NCBI GenBank assembly: GCA_030151135.1
Contig: JASLEQ010000210.1
Location: forward strand, 1 to 6,089
Source: Candidatus Sulfotelmatobacter sp.
GTDB lineage: Bacteria; Acidobacteriota; Terriglobia; Terriglobales; SbA1
Direction: 5' to 3'
Length of the DNA: 6,089 bases
Shown here: in pieces, positions 1 to 5,056 of the stretch
How positions within the stretch are numbered: position 1 is the first letter of the stretch
Layout: every line of letters starts with the position of its first letter
Program-made: the position numbers and the translations under genes
Notes under the pieces: model-generated
What the model was told of the DNA's origin: nothing
Databases searched by the model: none
Seen by the model: only the letters and a program-made list of their open reading frames with translations

Positions 1-465
1 CCCTTCATCAAGAATGAAGAAGAAAAAATGGAGGAGGAAACGAAAAAGCTTCTGGGGCAAGTAAACGGCTCCAAAGTAATCCCCGGTGATTTTGGAATGA
101 GCGCGCAGTGCAACCGCGTCGCCGTCGAAGACGGACACACTGAGTCCATCTCCATCCGCCTCAAGAAAAAAGCAAAGGCTGAAGAAATCATCGCCGCCTG
201 GAATTCCTATCGCGCCGAGCCGCAGGAACTCAAACTTCCAAGCGCTCCCGAAAAACCAATCGTCTACCTCGAAGCCAGTGATCGCCCGCAGCCACGCTTC
301 GACGTCGATCTCGGTGCCGGAATGACCACCGCAGTCGGTCGCCTCCGGCCCTGCAGCGTCCTTGATTGGAAGTTCACGGTCCTCTCCCATAACACGATTC
401 GGGGCGCTGCCGGAGCCGCCGTCCTGAACGCCGAACTCTTGAAAGCCAAAGGGTATTTAGGATGA
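1..465 (+). CDS. asd: Aspartate-semialdehyde dehydrogenase, C-terminal part (5' end outside window)
   Basis: The reading frame is open from base 1 (PFIKNEEEK precedes the first Met at 28), so this is the C-terminal ~154 residues of a protein usually near 350 residues. The N-terminal NADP-binding region and catalytic cysteine lie outside the window. The segment SAQCNRVAVEDGHTESISI matches the archaeal/fungal-type ASADH signature. The His of DGHTE (codon 136-138) is the expected catalytic acid/base. The C-terminal features RPCSVLDWKFTVLSHNTIRGAAGAAVLNAELL are also typical of this family, whose members end soon after a GAAxxAxLNAE helix. The enzyme is cytoplasmic and reduces aspartyl-4-phosphate to aspartate 4-semialdehyde with NADPH, using the product of the next gene, lysC, 133 bases downstream on the same strand. 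Family assignment is confident; the subclass (archaeal/fungal-like versus E. coli-like) rests on motif memory. Confidence 0.95.
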   Translation, partial: PFIKNEEEKMEEETKKLLGQVNGSKVIPGDFGMSAQCNRVAVEDGHTESISIRLKKKAKAEEIIAAWNSYRAEPQELKLPSAPEKPIVYLEASDRPQPRFDVDLGAGMTTAVGRLRPCSVLDWKFTVLSHNTIRGAAGAAVLNAELLKAKGYLG

Positions 466-467
466 TT

Positions 468-487
468 GAATGTTCCATAGAACATTC
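468..487. terminator. Perfect 8-bp inverted repeat just after asd stop
   Basis: GAATGTTC and GAACATTC are perfect reverse complements separated by CATA, starting two bases after the asd stop codon. As RNA this would be an 8-bp hairpin with a 4-base loop. No T-run follows, so it is not a classical intrinsic terminator. It could be a 3'-end stabiliser, a partial terminator or a protein-binding palindrome within the asd-lysC spacer. The structure is certain; the function is inferred. Confidence 0.45.
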
Positions 488-501
488 CCGCCAGGAATGC
501 C

Positions 502-550
502 GTCATCCTAAGCGGAGCCGCCGTTCCGCCGGTGCGAAGGATCTCGCGTG
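502..550. repeat. Dispersed intergenic repeat, copy A (GTCATCCTAAGCG...CGAAGGATCT)
   Basis: GTCATCCTAAGCG at 502-514 and CGAAGGATCT at 535-544 flank a small hairpin (GCGGA 512-516 with TCCGC 525-529). The same layout, GTCATCTTGAGCG then an internal hairpin then GTCGAAAGATCC, recurs at 5935-5998. I recall GTCATCCTGAGCG/GAAGGATCT elements as abundant intergenic repeats in acidobacterial and other soil-bacterial genomes. It lies in the asd-lysC spacer and contains a GTG (548) that could be mistaken for the lysC start. Confidence 0.6.
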
Positions 551-580
551 CAGCGCAACCGGCCCCACTTCGACTCGAAT

Positions 581-601
581 TCGGAGGCCGCCCCTCCGAT
601 G
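581..601 (+). promoter_or_regulatory. lysC ribosome binding site enclosed in a 7-bp hairpin
   Basis: A full-consensus GGAGG (583-587) sits 11 bases before the ATG at 599 and decides the lysC start. The same bases form one arm of a perfect stem: TCGGAGG (581-587) pairs with CCTCCGA (593-599) around the loop CCGCC. Folded, the stem covers the whole Shine-Dalgarno and the A of the start codon. It could lower or tune lysC translation. The pairing is seen directly; a regulatory role is inference. Confidence 0.5.
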
Positions 602-1972
602 ATCGTCATGAAATTCGGCGGAACCTCCGTCGAAGACGCTAAAGCCATCGACCGCGTCGCCTCCATCGTCCAGGGACGCCTCTCGCAGCATCCGGTCGTC
701 GTCGTCAGCGCGATGGCTAAAGTGACTGACACCCTCCTCACCATGGCGCGAGCCGCCGGAGAAGGCGAACGCAAAACCGCCCTGAAACTCTGTCGCTCTT
801 TGCAGGAGCGCCATTACAACACCGCCAGCGAGCTGCTCGGTACCGCCCGCTTCACCGAATTTCACTCCGAGCTCGGATCCGACTTCGAATCCCTCGACGA
901 ACTTCTGCGCGGCATCTCCGCGGTCGGCGAGATCACCCCGCGCACCACCGACCACGTCGCCGCCTTCGGCGAAATGCTCTCCAGCAAAATCGTCGCCGCC
1001 GCTTTCGAAGCCCGCGGACTTAACGGAGCACACGTCGACTCGCGTGATGTTCTCGTCACCGATAACGCCTACATGCAGGCAGTCCCTCAATACGAGGAAA
1101 CTAATCAGCGCCTGCAGGACAAAGTTCTTTCCCTGATTCAATCCGGGCAAGTTCCGGTCATGGGCGGATTCATCGGCGCAAATCGTAATGGGATCACGAC
1201 CACCATCGGCCGCGGCGGCTCGGATTTCTCTGCCGCCATCTTTGGCGCGGGGCTCGGCGCCGACCGCATCGAAATTTGGACCGACGTCGACGGTATCCTC
1301 ACCACCGACCCCCGCATCTGCCCCGACGCCCGCCGCATCAAGGTCATCAGTTTCGACGAGGCCGCAGAACTCGCCTACTTCGGCGCAAAAGTTCTTCACC
1401 CGGCCACAGTGTTGCCCGCAATCCAGAAAAATATTCCGGTCTACGTGCTGAACTCACGAAACCCGTCCTGCGAAGGCACGCGCATCACCACGCGCGCCCC
1501 CAAGACAAAAAATATTTTCAAAGCGATCGCCGCCAAGAAGCGCATCACCATCATCGACGTAGCAGCACCACGCATGTTGCTGGCCCACGGATTTCTGCGG
1601 TCAATTTTTGAGGCCTTCGACCGGCACAAAGTATCGGTCGATGTCGTCTCTACTTCGGAAGTCAGCGTCTCATTAACGGTCGACTCCAATCAGGCAATTC
1701 CCGCCCTGGCTGCCGATCTGGCCAAACTGGCCGACGTTAAATATGAAGGCCGCAAAGCGATTGTATGTCTGGTGGGAGAGAATCTTCGCGATACACCCGG
1801 GATCGCCGCGCACGTCTTCCGCGAACTCGCCGACAAAAAAATCCGCATGATCTCTCAGGGCGCTTCCGAAATCAATCTGACATTCGTCATCGAGGAAGAT
1901 GAAGTTCCCGATGTGATCCAGCGCCTCCACAAAACCTTCTTCTCCGACTTGGACCCGGAAGTCTTCGCTTAA
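599..1972 (+). CDS. lysC: Aspartate kinase, monofunctional, with two C-terminal ACT domains
   Basis: This enzyme phosphorylates aspartate with ATP, the first step of the aspartate family pathway, in the cytoplasm. It has 457 residues, close to E. coli LysC (449). The kinase domain covers ~1-300: KFGGTSV at 5-11, RTTDHVAAFGEMLSS at 115-129 (the GE(L/M)xS motif), GRGGSDFSA at 204-212, and IWTDVDGILTTDPR at 226-239, the last followed by the FGAKVLHP block (261-268). ACT domains follow at about 313-385 and 386-450. ACT1 has MLxxxGFL (326-333) and SVDVVSTSEVSVSLTVD (346-362), matching the region that binds lysine in E. coli LysC, so lysine feedback inhibition is likely. ATG 599 is preferred because GGAGG lies at 583-587 and family members begin with a few residues before KFGGTSV. 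An in-frame GTG at 548 would add 17 residues encoded by repeat DNA. ATG 608 is a less likely alternative with no RBS nearby. Confidence 0.96.
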   Translation: MIVMKFGGTSVEDAKAIDRVASIVQGRLSQHPVVVVSAMAKVTDTLLTMARAAGEGERKTALKLCRSLQERHYNTASELLGTARFTEFHSELGSDFESLDELLRGISAVGEITPRTTDHVAAFGEMLSSKIVAAAFEARGLNGAHVDSRDVLVTDNAYMQAVPQYEETNQRLQDKVLSLIQSGQVPVMGGFIGANRNGITTTIGRGGSDFSAAIFGAGLGADRIEIWTDVDGILTTDPRICPDARRIKVISFDEAAELAYFGAKVLHPATVLPAIQKNIPVYVLNSRNPSCEGTRITTRAPKTKNIFKAIAAKKRITIIDVAAPRMLLAHGFLRSIFEAFDRHKVSVDVVSTSEVSVSLTVDSNQAIPALAADLAKLADVKYEGRKAIVCLVGENLRDTPGIAAHVFRELADKKIRMISQGASEINLTFVIEEDEVPDVIQRLHKTFFSDLDPEVFA

Positions 1973-2017
1973 AGTAGATTGCGGCGCACGCACCCATTGG
2001 TCCGCCAGGCAGCTTGT

Positions 2018-2040
2018 GTGGGGCGGGCGCCTCGCCCGCC
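2018..2040. terminator. Strong GC hairpin downstream of lysC (GTGGGGCGG type)
   Basis: GGCGGGCG (2022-2029) and CGCCCGCC (2033-2040) form a perfect 8-bp stem with a 3-base loop, 50 bases past the lysC stop. It lies between two converging genes, so it could limit read-through in both directions, although no T-run follows on either strand. The leading GTGGGGCGG (2018-2026) reappears at 5911-5919 after dapD, suggesting a small dispersed repeat. Termination itself is inferred. Confidence 0.5.
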
Positions 2041-2131
2041 AGCCGAGCTCAGCTAAGCAGTGACTCGTCCTGGCAGCATGAAGGCGGAGCGGTCCATAAT
2101 GCTATTTCGAACTTTTCCTGCTCGCAACGAA

Positions 2132-2149
2132 GCCGGGGCGGGCCCCAGC
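2132..2149 (-). terminator. Hairpin just past the end of the membrane-protein gene
   Basis: On the minus strand GCTGGGG and CCCCGGC form a 7-bp stem (one G-U pair) with the loop CCCG, starting 8 bases after the stop of the minus-strand gene. The G-U pair becomes a C-A mismatch on the plus strand, so the structure suits the minus-strand transcript better. No U-tract follows, so it may act as a 3'-end stabiliser or weak terminator. Confidence 0.4.
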
Positions 2150-2157
2150 AAAAACTC

Positions 2158-2718
2158 TTATGCTCCTCGCCGCACGCTATGTTCTGCCAGCAATTCCTGA
2201 AACAGCAACTGGTAGTGCACCATGGCCTGCCGCAACTCCTCTGTCGTCGCCTTGCCCGTGGTATGCCGCATCGCAATCTCATGGGCCGCGCGATAATTTT
2301 CCACGATTTGCGGATAGTCCACCGACAAATCTTCCGCTCGCGTTTCAAACTCTCCAATCGGATACCCGCGTGCCTGCATCACGCCGGTAATGAGACTGTC
2401 GGCCACGGTCACCGCGGCCCGCGGATCTTCAACGAATCGTTTCTGCACTTCGTCCCAGCGCACCGCAAAACTAGCCCGGTCCGCAGCCGATAGTGCATGG
2501 ATCTTGTACCGGCTTCTGCGTTTCTGCCGGAACTCGAGCACCCCGTCCGCCTTGCGCGGATCGCCTTCGCGTTTTAGAACCCTGTCGTACTCGGGACCAA
2601 ACCTCTCCCGGATTTGTAGTCGCCTCCGCCTCCGCGAATTGATAAACGCAATCACAGCAATCACAATAATCAGGATCACTAATATCCCGATTACAACCGC
2701 CATCCGATGTTGATCCAT
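2158..2718 (-). CDS. Conserved membrane-anchored protein of unknown function
   Basis: This is a 186-residue protein. Residues ~7-27 form one strongly hydrophobic helix (AVVIGILVILIIVIAVIAF), followed at once by NSRRRRR. By the positive-inside rule the rest should lie in the cytoplasm; no lipobox or obvious signal-peptidase site is seen. The soluble part is charged and probably mostly helical, with blocks I recall from hypothetical proteins of many soil bacteria: RERFGPEYDR (37-46), SAADRASFAVRW (77-88), VMQARGYPIGEFETRAEDLSVDYPQIVENYRAAHEIA in the middle, and VHYQLLFQELL near the end. I know no function for this family. The start at 2718 has AGGGGAG (about 2723-2729) at good spacing; Met6 is a possible alternative. 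It is encoded opposite to the surrounding lysine genes, converging on lysC and diverging from dapB, so it probably has its own promoter and is not part of their operon. Confidence 0.85.
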   Translation of the reverse strand: MDQHRMAVVIGILVILIIVIAVIAFINSRRRRRLQIRERFGPEYDRVLKREGDPRKADGVLEFRQKRRSRYKIHALSAADRASFAVRWDEVQKRFVEDPRAAVTVADSLITGVMQARGYPIGEFETRAEDLSVDYPQIVENYRAAHEIAMRHTTGKATTEELRQAMVHYQLLFQELLAEHSVRRGA

Positions 2719-2797
2719 ACTTCTCCCCTTCGCGGCGCTGCTATGGGATGCCCTTCAAATGGCTCGAAGTTGTCAGTCCATCCACTTCTCGATCCCC

Positions 2798-2831
2798 GAC
2801 ATGCCCGTCCCGGCCTGGGGTCCTGCATGTC
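2798..2831. promoter_or_regulatory. 34-bp inverted repeat in the divergent dapB upstream region
   Basis: GACATGC (2798-2804) and GCATGTC (2825-2831) are perfect 7-bp arms 20 bases apart; between them CCC and GGG can pair around GGCCT. The site lies in the 182-base spacer between the divergent membrane-protein gene and dapB. It may be a shared operator or a structured leader. TTGACA occurs on the minus strand at 2833-2828, but no matching -10 sequence is visible at normal spacing. I could not place a convincing promoter for either gene here. Confidence 0.35.
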
Positions 2832-2900
2832 AATCCGGTGCGGGGAGTAGCACACGCGAGGAAAGAGTGCTCCTGTGTTTAAATCTCTACAGGACGATCT

Positions 2901-3587
2901 ATGAACCTGCTTCTTCTCGGCCGCGGCAAGACTGGATCCCAAGTCGCGGATATTGCTTCGGAACGAAAACATCACTTCCGCATGGTGGGTGCGAACGAAA
3001 ACGTTGCCGCCGCCGCGCTAACCACTGAGTCCCTCGCAGGCATCGATTGCATCGTCGATTTCACGGCACCACACTGCGTGCTCGCCAACATCGAGGCCTG
3101 CGTCGCCGCGGGAAAGAATATGGTCGTGGGGACAACCGGCTGGTATCAGGACATCGATCGCGTGCGTCGCTTAGTCGAGCGCCATAAAACTGGTTTCGTC
3201 TACGCGGCGAACTTTTCTGTTGGAGTGAATCTCTTTTTTGACATCGCCCGCACGGCTGCCACCGCCCTTCGCCACGAATATTCCGGTCAAATCTTTGAAC
3301 GCCATCACGCCCACAAGAAAGACGCACCCTCCGGAACCGCGATCGCGATCCAAAAAATCATTCACGACACCGATCACAAACATGAACCGCTCGAGATCAC
3401 CTCTTTTCGCGAAGGCGAGGTCGTTGGATTTCACGAAGTCATCTTCGAATCCCAAGCTGATCGAATTTATCTGAGTCACGACGCCAAGTCCCGCCGCGGC
3501 TTCGCCGAAGGTGCTGTTCGCGCCGCAGAGTGGCTCGTAGGCAAGAAAGGCTTCTACGATTTCAAAGACGTCTGGCATGAACTATAA
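2901..3587 (+). CDS. dapB: 4-hydroxy-tetrahydrodipicolinate reductase (short form)
   Basis: DapB reduces the DapA product to tetrahydrodipicolinate with NAD(P)H in the cytoplasm. Visible motifs: N-terminal Rossmann glycine motif GRGKTG (7-12), VDFT (52-55), GTTG (77-80), NFSVGVN (104-110), the signature ERHHAHKKDAPSGTA (133-147) and a C-terminal RRGFAEGAVRAAEWL. His135 and Lys139 correspond to the E. coli catalytic His159 and Lys163, and PSGT (143-146) binds substrate. At 228 residues it is shorter than E. coli DapB (273). It lacks the long loops after the first strand and before the FREGEVVGFHEV segment, like the compact forms known from Thermotoga-like lineages. The start ATG 2901 is supported by AGGA at 2891-2894. 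It begins the dapB-dapA-dapD run; 199 bases separate it from dapA. Confidence 0.96.
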   Translation: MNLLLLGRGKTGSQVADIASERKHHFRMVGANENVAAAALTTESLAGIDCIVDFTAPHCVLANIEACVAAGKNMVVGTTGWYQDIDRVRRLVERHKTGFVYAANFSVGVNLFFDIARTAATALRHEYSGQIFERHHAHKKDAPSGTAIAIQKIIHDTDHKHEPLEITSFREGEVVGFHEVIFESQADRIYLSHDAKSRRGFAEGAVRAAEWLVGKKGFYDFKDVWHEL

Positions 3588-3639
3588 ATTCCAGCCGCCT
3601 AGGGATCCGCTCTGCGCTTGCGCCCGCCCCATCAACCCG

Positions 3640-3726
3640 GAACGATGCCAGCCGCCGTGGAAGAGCGGCCCTTTTAGGGCCGCGTATGTGCCCGGATAAG
3701 AGGACGGGGCTTTCGCCCCCGTGCCT
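3640..3726. repeat. Double-hairpin intergenic repeat element before dapA
   Basis: Two stem-loops lie side by side. The first is GCGGCCC (3665-3671) with GGGCCGC (3677-3683), loop TTTTA, 7 perfect pairs. The second is GGGGC (3706-3710) with GCCCC (3715-3719), loop TTTC, extendable by AC/GT across a bulged C. I recall GTGGAAGAGCGGCCC...GGGCCGCG followed by a GGGGCTTT-GCCCC hairpin as a common intergenic repeat in Acidobacteriota. Only one copy is in this window, so its repeat nature rests on that memory. It may affect dapB mRNA 3'-end stability or termination before dapA. Confidence 0.5.
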
Positions 3727-3732
3727 CCGCCT

Positions 3733-3746
3733 GTGACGGTCGTCAC
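3733..3746. promoter_or_regulatory. Perfect palindrome upstream of dapA, possible operator
   Basis: GTGACG-GT-CGTCAC is a perfect 6-2-6 inverted repeat centred 47 bases before the dapA ATG. Short dyads of this type are typical of dimeric regulator sites. If transcription starts near the ATG (see the -10-like site), the dyad would overlap or abut the -35 position. No T-run or long stem suggests termination. The regulator is unknown. Confidence 0.4.
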
Positions 3747-3774
3747 GCGATTTTCCCCCGCCACTCATTCGAGT

Positions 3775-3780
3775 TATCTT
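3775..3780 (+). promoter_or_regulatory. Possible -10 element for a near-leaderless dapA transcript
   Basis: TATCTT at 3775-3780 matches 4 of 6 bases of TATAAT and sits exactly 7-12 bases before the ATG at 3787. That is the position expected if the start codon is also the transcript start. The local sequence is AT-rich compared with its surroundings. No good -35 hexamer is seen (TTTCCC at 3752-3757 is poor), so this is tentative. Confidence 0.3.
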
Positions 3781-3786
3781 ATCTTT

Positions 3787-4917
3787 ATGCAACTTCGTGG
3801 ATGTGGCACCGCACTCGTAACTCCCTTTCATCAAGACGGCTCAATTGACGACGCAGCTCTCCGCAACCTGGTCGCATGGCAAATTGAATCCGGAATTGAT
3901 TTCCTTGTACCCTGCGGCACAACCGGCGAGACTCCAACTCTCACTCACGATGAATGGCTGCACGTCATCGACACGACGATTGAAGTTGCTGCCGGACGCG
4001 TGCCCATCGTCGCCGGCGCCACCTCAAACGCCACCCACGAGGCCGTCGCCAAGGCACAGGAACTTGCCAGCCGGCCGGGCGTGGATGCGATTCTCACCGC
4101 ATCGCCGTACTACAACAAGCCTACGCAAGAGGGACAGTATCGCCACTTCAAAGCCATCGCCGAAGCCGTCGGCGACAAGCCGGTCATCCTTTACAACGTC
4201 CCCGGACGCACCGCCGCCAACATCGAACCCGCCACGCTCGTCCGCCTCGCCGAGATCCCAAATATCGTCGGCGTGAAAGAAGCCGGCGGCAACATGACGC
4301 AGATCGCCGAAGTCGCCGCCACCGTTCCAGAACATTTTTTGATCTTCTCCGGCGACGACGCCGTCACTCTGCCCGTCATCGCCCTCGGCGGCGTAGGCCT
4401 CATCTCCGTCGCATCAAACGAAATTCCCCACGAGATGTCCAGTCTTACCCGTGCCGCTCTATCGGGAGATTGGGCAACCGCGCGCAGTCTTAATCGCAAA
4501 TATCTATCGCTGATGCAGGCCAACTTCATCGAGTCCAGCCCGCTACCGGTCAAGGCCGTTCTCGCCATGATGGGCAAACTCGAAGAGGTTTACCGCTTGC
4601 CGCTCGTCCCCATGCGCCGGGACACCCGCTCAAAACTACAAAAGGTCGCCACCGAAGTCGGACTTATTACCAAACCTGCTCCCCCATCTCCCGACGCCGC
4701 GGAATTCTTCATCTACGAGAACTGGGTAGCAGGCCCGCACAAGATCGTCCTGCACCGCGGCACCTGCGGCCAATGCAGCCACGGCAAAGGACGCCCCGCC
4801 GGTCATGAAAATAATCACGCCAGATGGCACGGTCCCTACGCCACCCTGGCCGAAGCCCGAGAAACCGCCCACGCCATGTCCAACATCCTGATTCGCAGCG
4901 AATGCAAATGCGTGTGA
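3787..4917 (+). CDS. dapA: 4-hydroxy-tetrahydrodipicolinate synthase fused to a C-terminal Cys4 domain
   Basis: Residues 1-~295 of this 376-residue protein are a complete DapA, a class I aldolase-type TIM barrel that condenses pyruvate with aspartate semialdehyde. Key residues are present: GTTGE (44-48), SPYYNKP (106-112), YNVPGRT (136-142, Tyr136 and Arg141), GVKEA with Schiff-base Lys164, and FSGDD (187-191). At the allosteric lysine site, His54, Asn81 and Glu85 match E. coli His53, Asn80 and Glu84, but Trp57 replaces His56. E. coli DapA has 292 residues; here a Pro-rich linker (~295-306) leads into ~70 extra residues with CGQC (327-330) and CKC (373-375), listed separately. The fusion is in one uninterrupted frame. 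ATG 3787 is chosen because MQLRGCGTALVTPF is the usual DapA beginning; a GTG at 3721 would start in intergenic repeat-adjacent sequence. There is no good Shine-Dalgarno (only GAG at 3771-3773), so the message may be leaderless. Confidence 0.96.
   Translation: MQLRGCGTALVTPFHQDGSIDDAALRNLVAWQIESGIDFLVPCGTTGETPTLTHDEWLHVIDTTIEVAAGRVPIVAGATSNATHEAVAKAQELASRPGVDAILTASPYYNKPTQEGQYRHFKAIAEAVGDKPVILYNVPGRTAANIEPATLVRLAEIPNIVGVKEAGGNMTQIAEVAATVPEHFLIFSGDDAVTLPVIALGGVGLISVASNEIPHEMSSLTRAALSGDWATARSLNRKYLSLMQANFIESSPLPVKAVLAMMGKLEEVYRLPLVPMRRDTRSKLQKVATEVGLITKPAPPSPDAAEFFIYENWVAGPHKIVLHRGTCGQCSHGKGRPAGHENNHARWHGPYATLAEARETAHAMSNILIRSECKCV
4672..4917 (+). other. C-terminal cysteine-rich extension domain of DapA
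   Basis: This part encodes residues ~296-376. After the linker TKPAPPSPDAAE comes FFIYENWVAGPHKIVLHRG, then TCGQCSHGKGR, a His/Asn-rich stretch ending in ARWHGPYATLAEARETAHAM, and a C-terminal RSECKCV. Four cysteines (327, 330, 373, 375) in a CxxC...CxC arrangement plus nearby histidines suggest a structural zinc site. The pattern resembles small stand-alone proteins I recall from diverse bacteria (IYENW...H.G.CGFC..G.G...WHGPF..L..A......C..C), whose function I do not know. It is not part of the canonical DapA fold. It could aid tetramer assembly, metal-dependent regulation or partner binding; none of this can be told from the sequence. Confidence 0.7.
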
Positions 4918-4972
4918 GTTGTGGGTAAGACATCGGGCACAAACGAGAATTGTCGTTCGGCGCTGAATCGCA

Positions 4973-4999
4973 AATGGCCCGATCGCTCAATGGCTCGAT
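4973..4999. repeat. Short direct repeat (AATGGCYCGAT x2) in the dapA-dapD spacer
   Basis: AATGGCCCGAT (4973-4983) and AATGGCTCGAT (4989-4999) differ at one base and are spaced with a 16-base period. The repeat lies in the 139-base spacer before dapD. It may be a residue of a simple tandem repeat or a pair of protein-binding half-sites on the same helix face offset. Function unknown. Confidence 0.4.
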
Positions 5000-5017
5000 T
5001 CTGCCCAGTTCCAGCTT

Positions 5018-5050
5018 TTGACAACGCGCCAACCCTCAATCAACAATCAA
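5018..5050 (+). promoter_or_regulatory. Possible dapD promoter with perfect -35 and tandem CAATCAA
   Basis: TTGACA at 5018-5023 is a perfect sigma-70 -35 hexamer. AACAAT (5042-5047, 4 of 6 matches) follows after 18 bases and would place the transcript start within a few bases of the dapD ATG at 5057. Overlapping it, CAATCAA occurs twice in tandem (5037-5043 and 5044-5050). There is no Shine-Dalgarno before dapD, consistent with a leaderless message. The -10 is weak, so the call is tentative. Confidence 0.35.
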
Positions 5051-5056
5051 CACTTC

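Noticed and set aside
468..487. LexA/SOS box
   Set aside because: The dyad contains GTTC-N4-GAAC, the reverse of the Gram-positive GAAC-N4-GTTC arrangement, and the context is metabolic.
548..598. 17-codon N-terminal extension of lysC from GTG 548
   Set aside because: It starts within repeat copy A and encodes residues with no family match; GGAGG at 583-587 points to ATG 599.
503..1399. Long (298-codon) open frame on the minus strand opposite lysC
   Set aside because: Antisense shadow of a confidently identified gene. The peptide is dominated by repeated Gly/Asp/Val/Ala typical of the reverse frame of GC-rich coding sequence, with no recognisable domain.
2041..2054. Imperfect palindrome AGCCGAGCTCAGCT after lysC
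   Set aside because: One mismatch, short, and located between convergent gene ends; no reason to assign function.
2014..2713. Plus-strand open frames overlapping the minus-strand membrane gene
   Set aside because: Shadows. The minus-strand frame has an RBS, a membrane helix and recognisable conserved blocks; the plus frames have none.
2840..2900. Lysine riboswitch or other riboswitch upstream of dapB, or upstream of lysC
   Set aside because: I looked for the conserved lysine-riboswitch core and saw none. GAGGAAAG near 2858-2865 superficially recalls an RNase P RNA motif, but the context does not fit and the spacer is far too short.
3721..3786. 22-codon N-terminal extension of dapA from GTG 3721
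   Set aside because: It begins in the end of the double-hairpin repeat and runs through the palindrome; the family N-terminus begins at MQLRGCGTALVTPF.
4942..4957. AACGA...TCGTT inverted repeat between dapA and dapD
   Set aside because: Only 5-bp arms, short and AT/GC-mixed; expected by chance at this length and not adjacent to any promoter-like signal.
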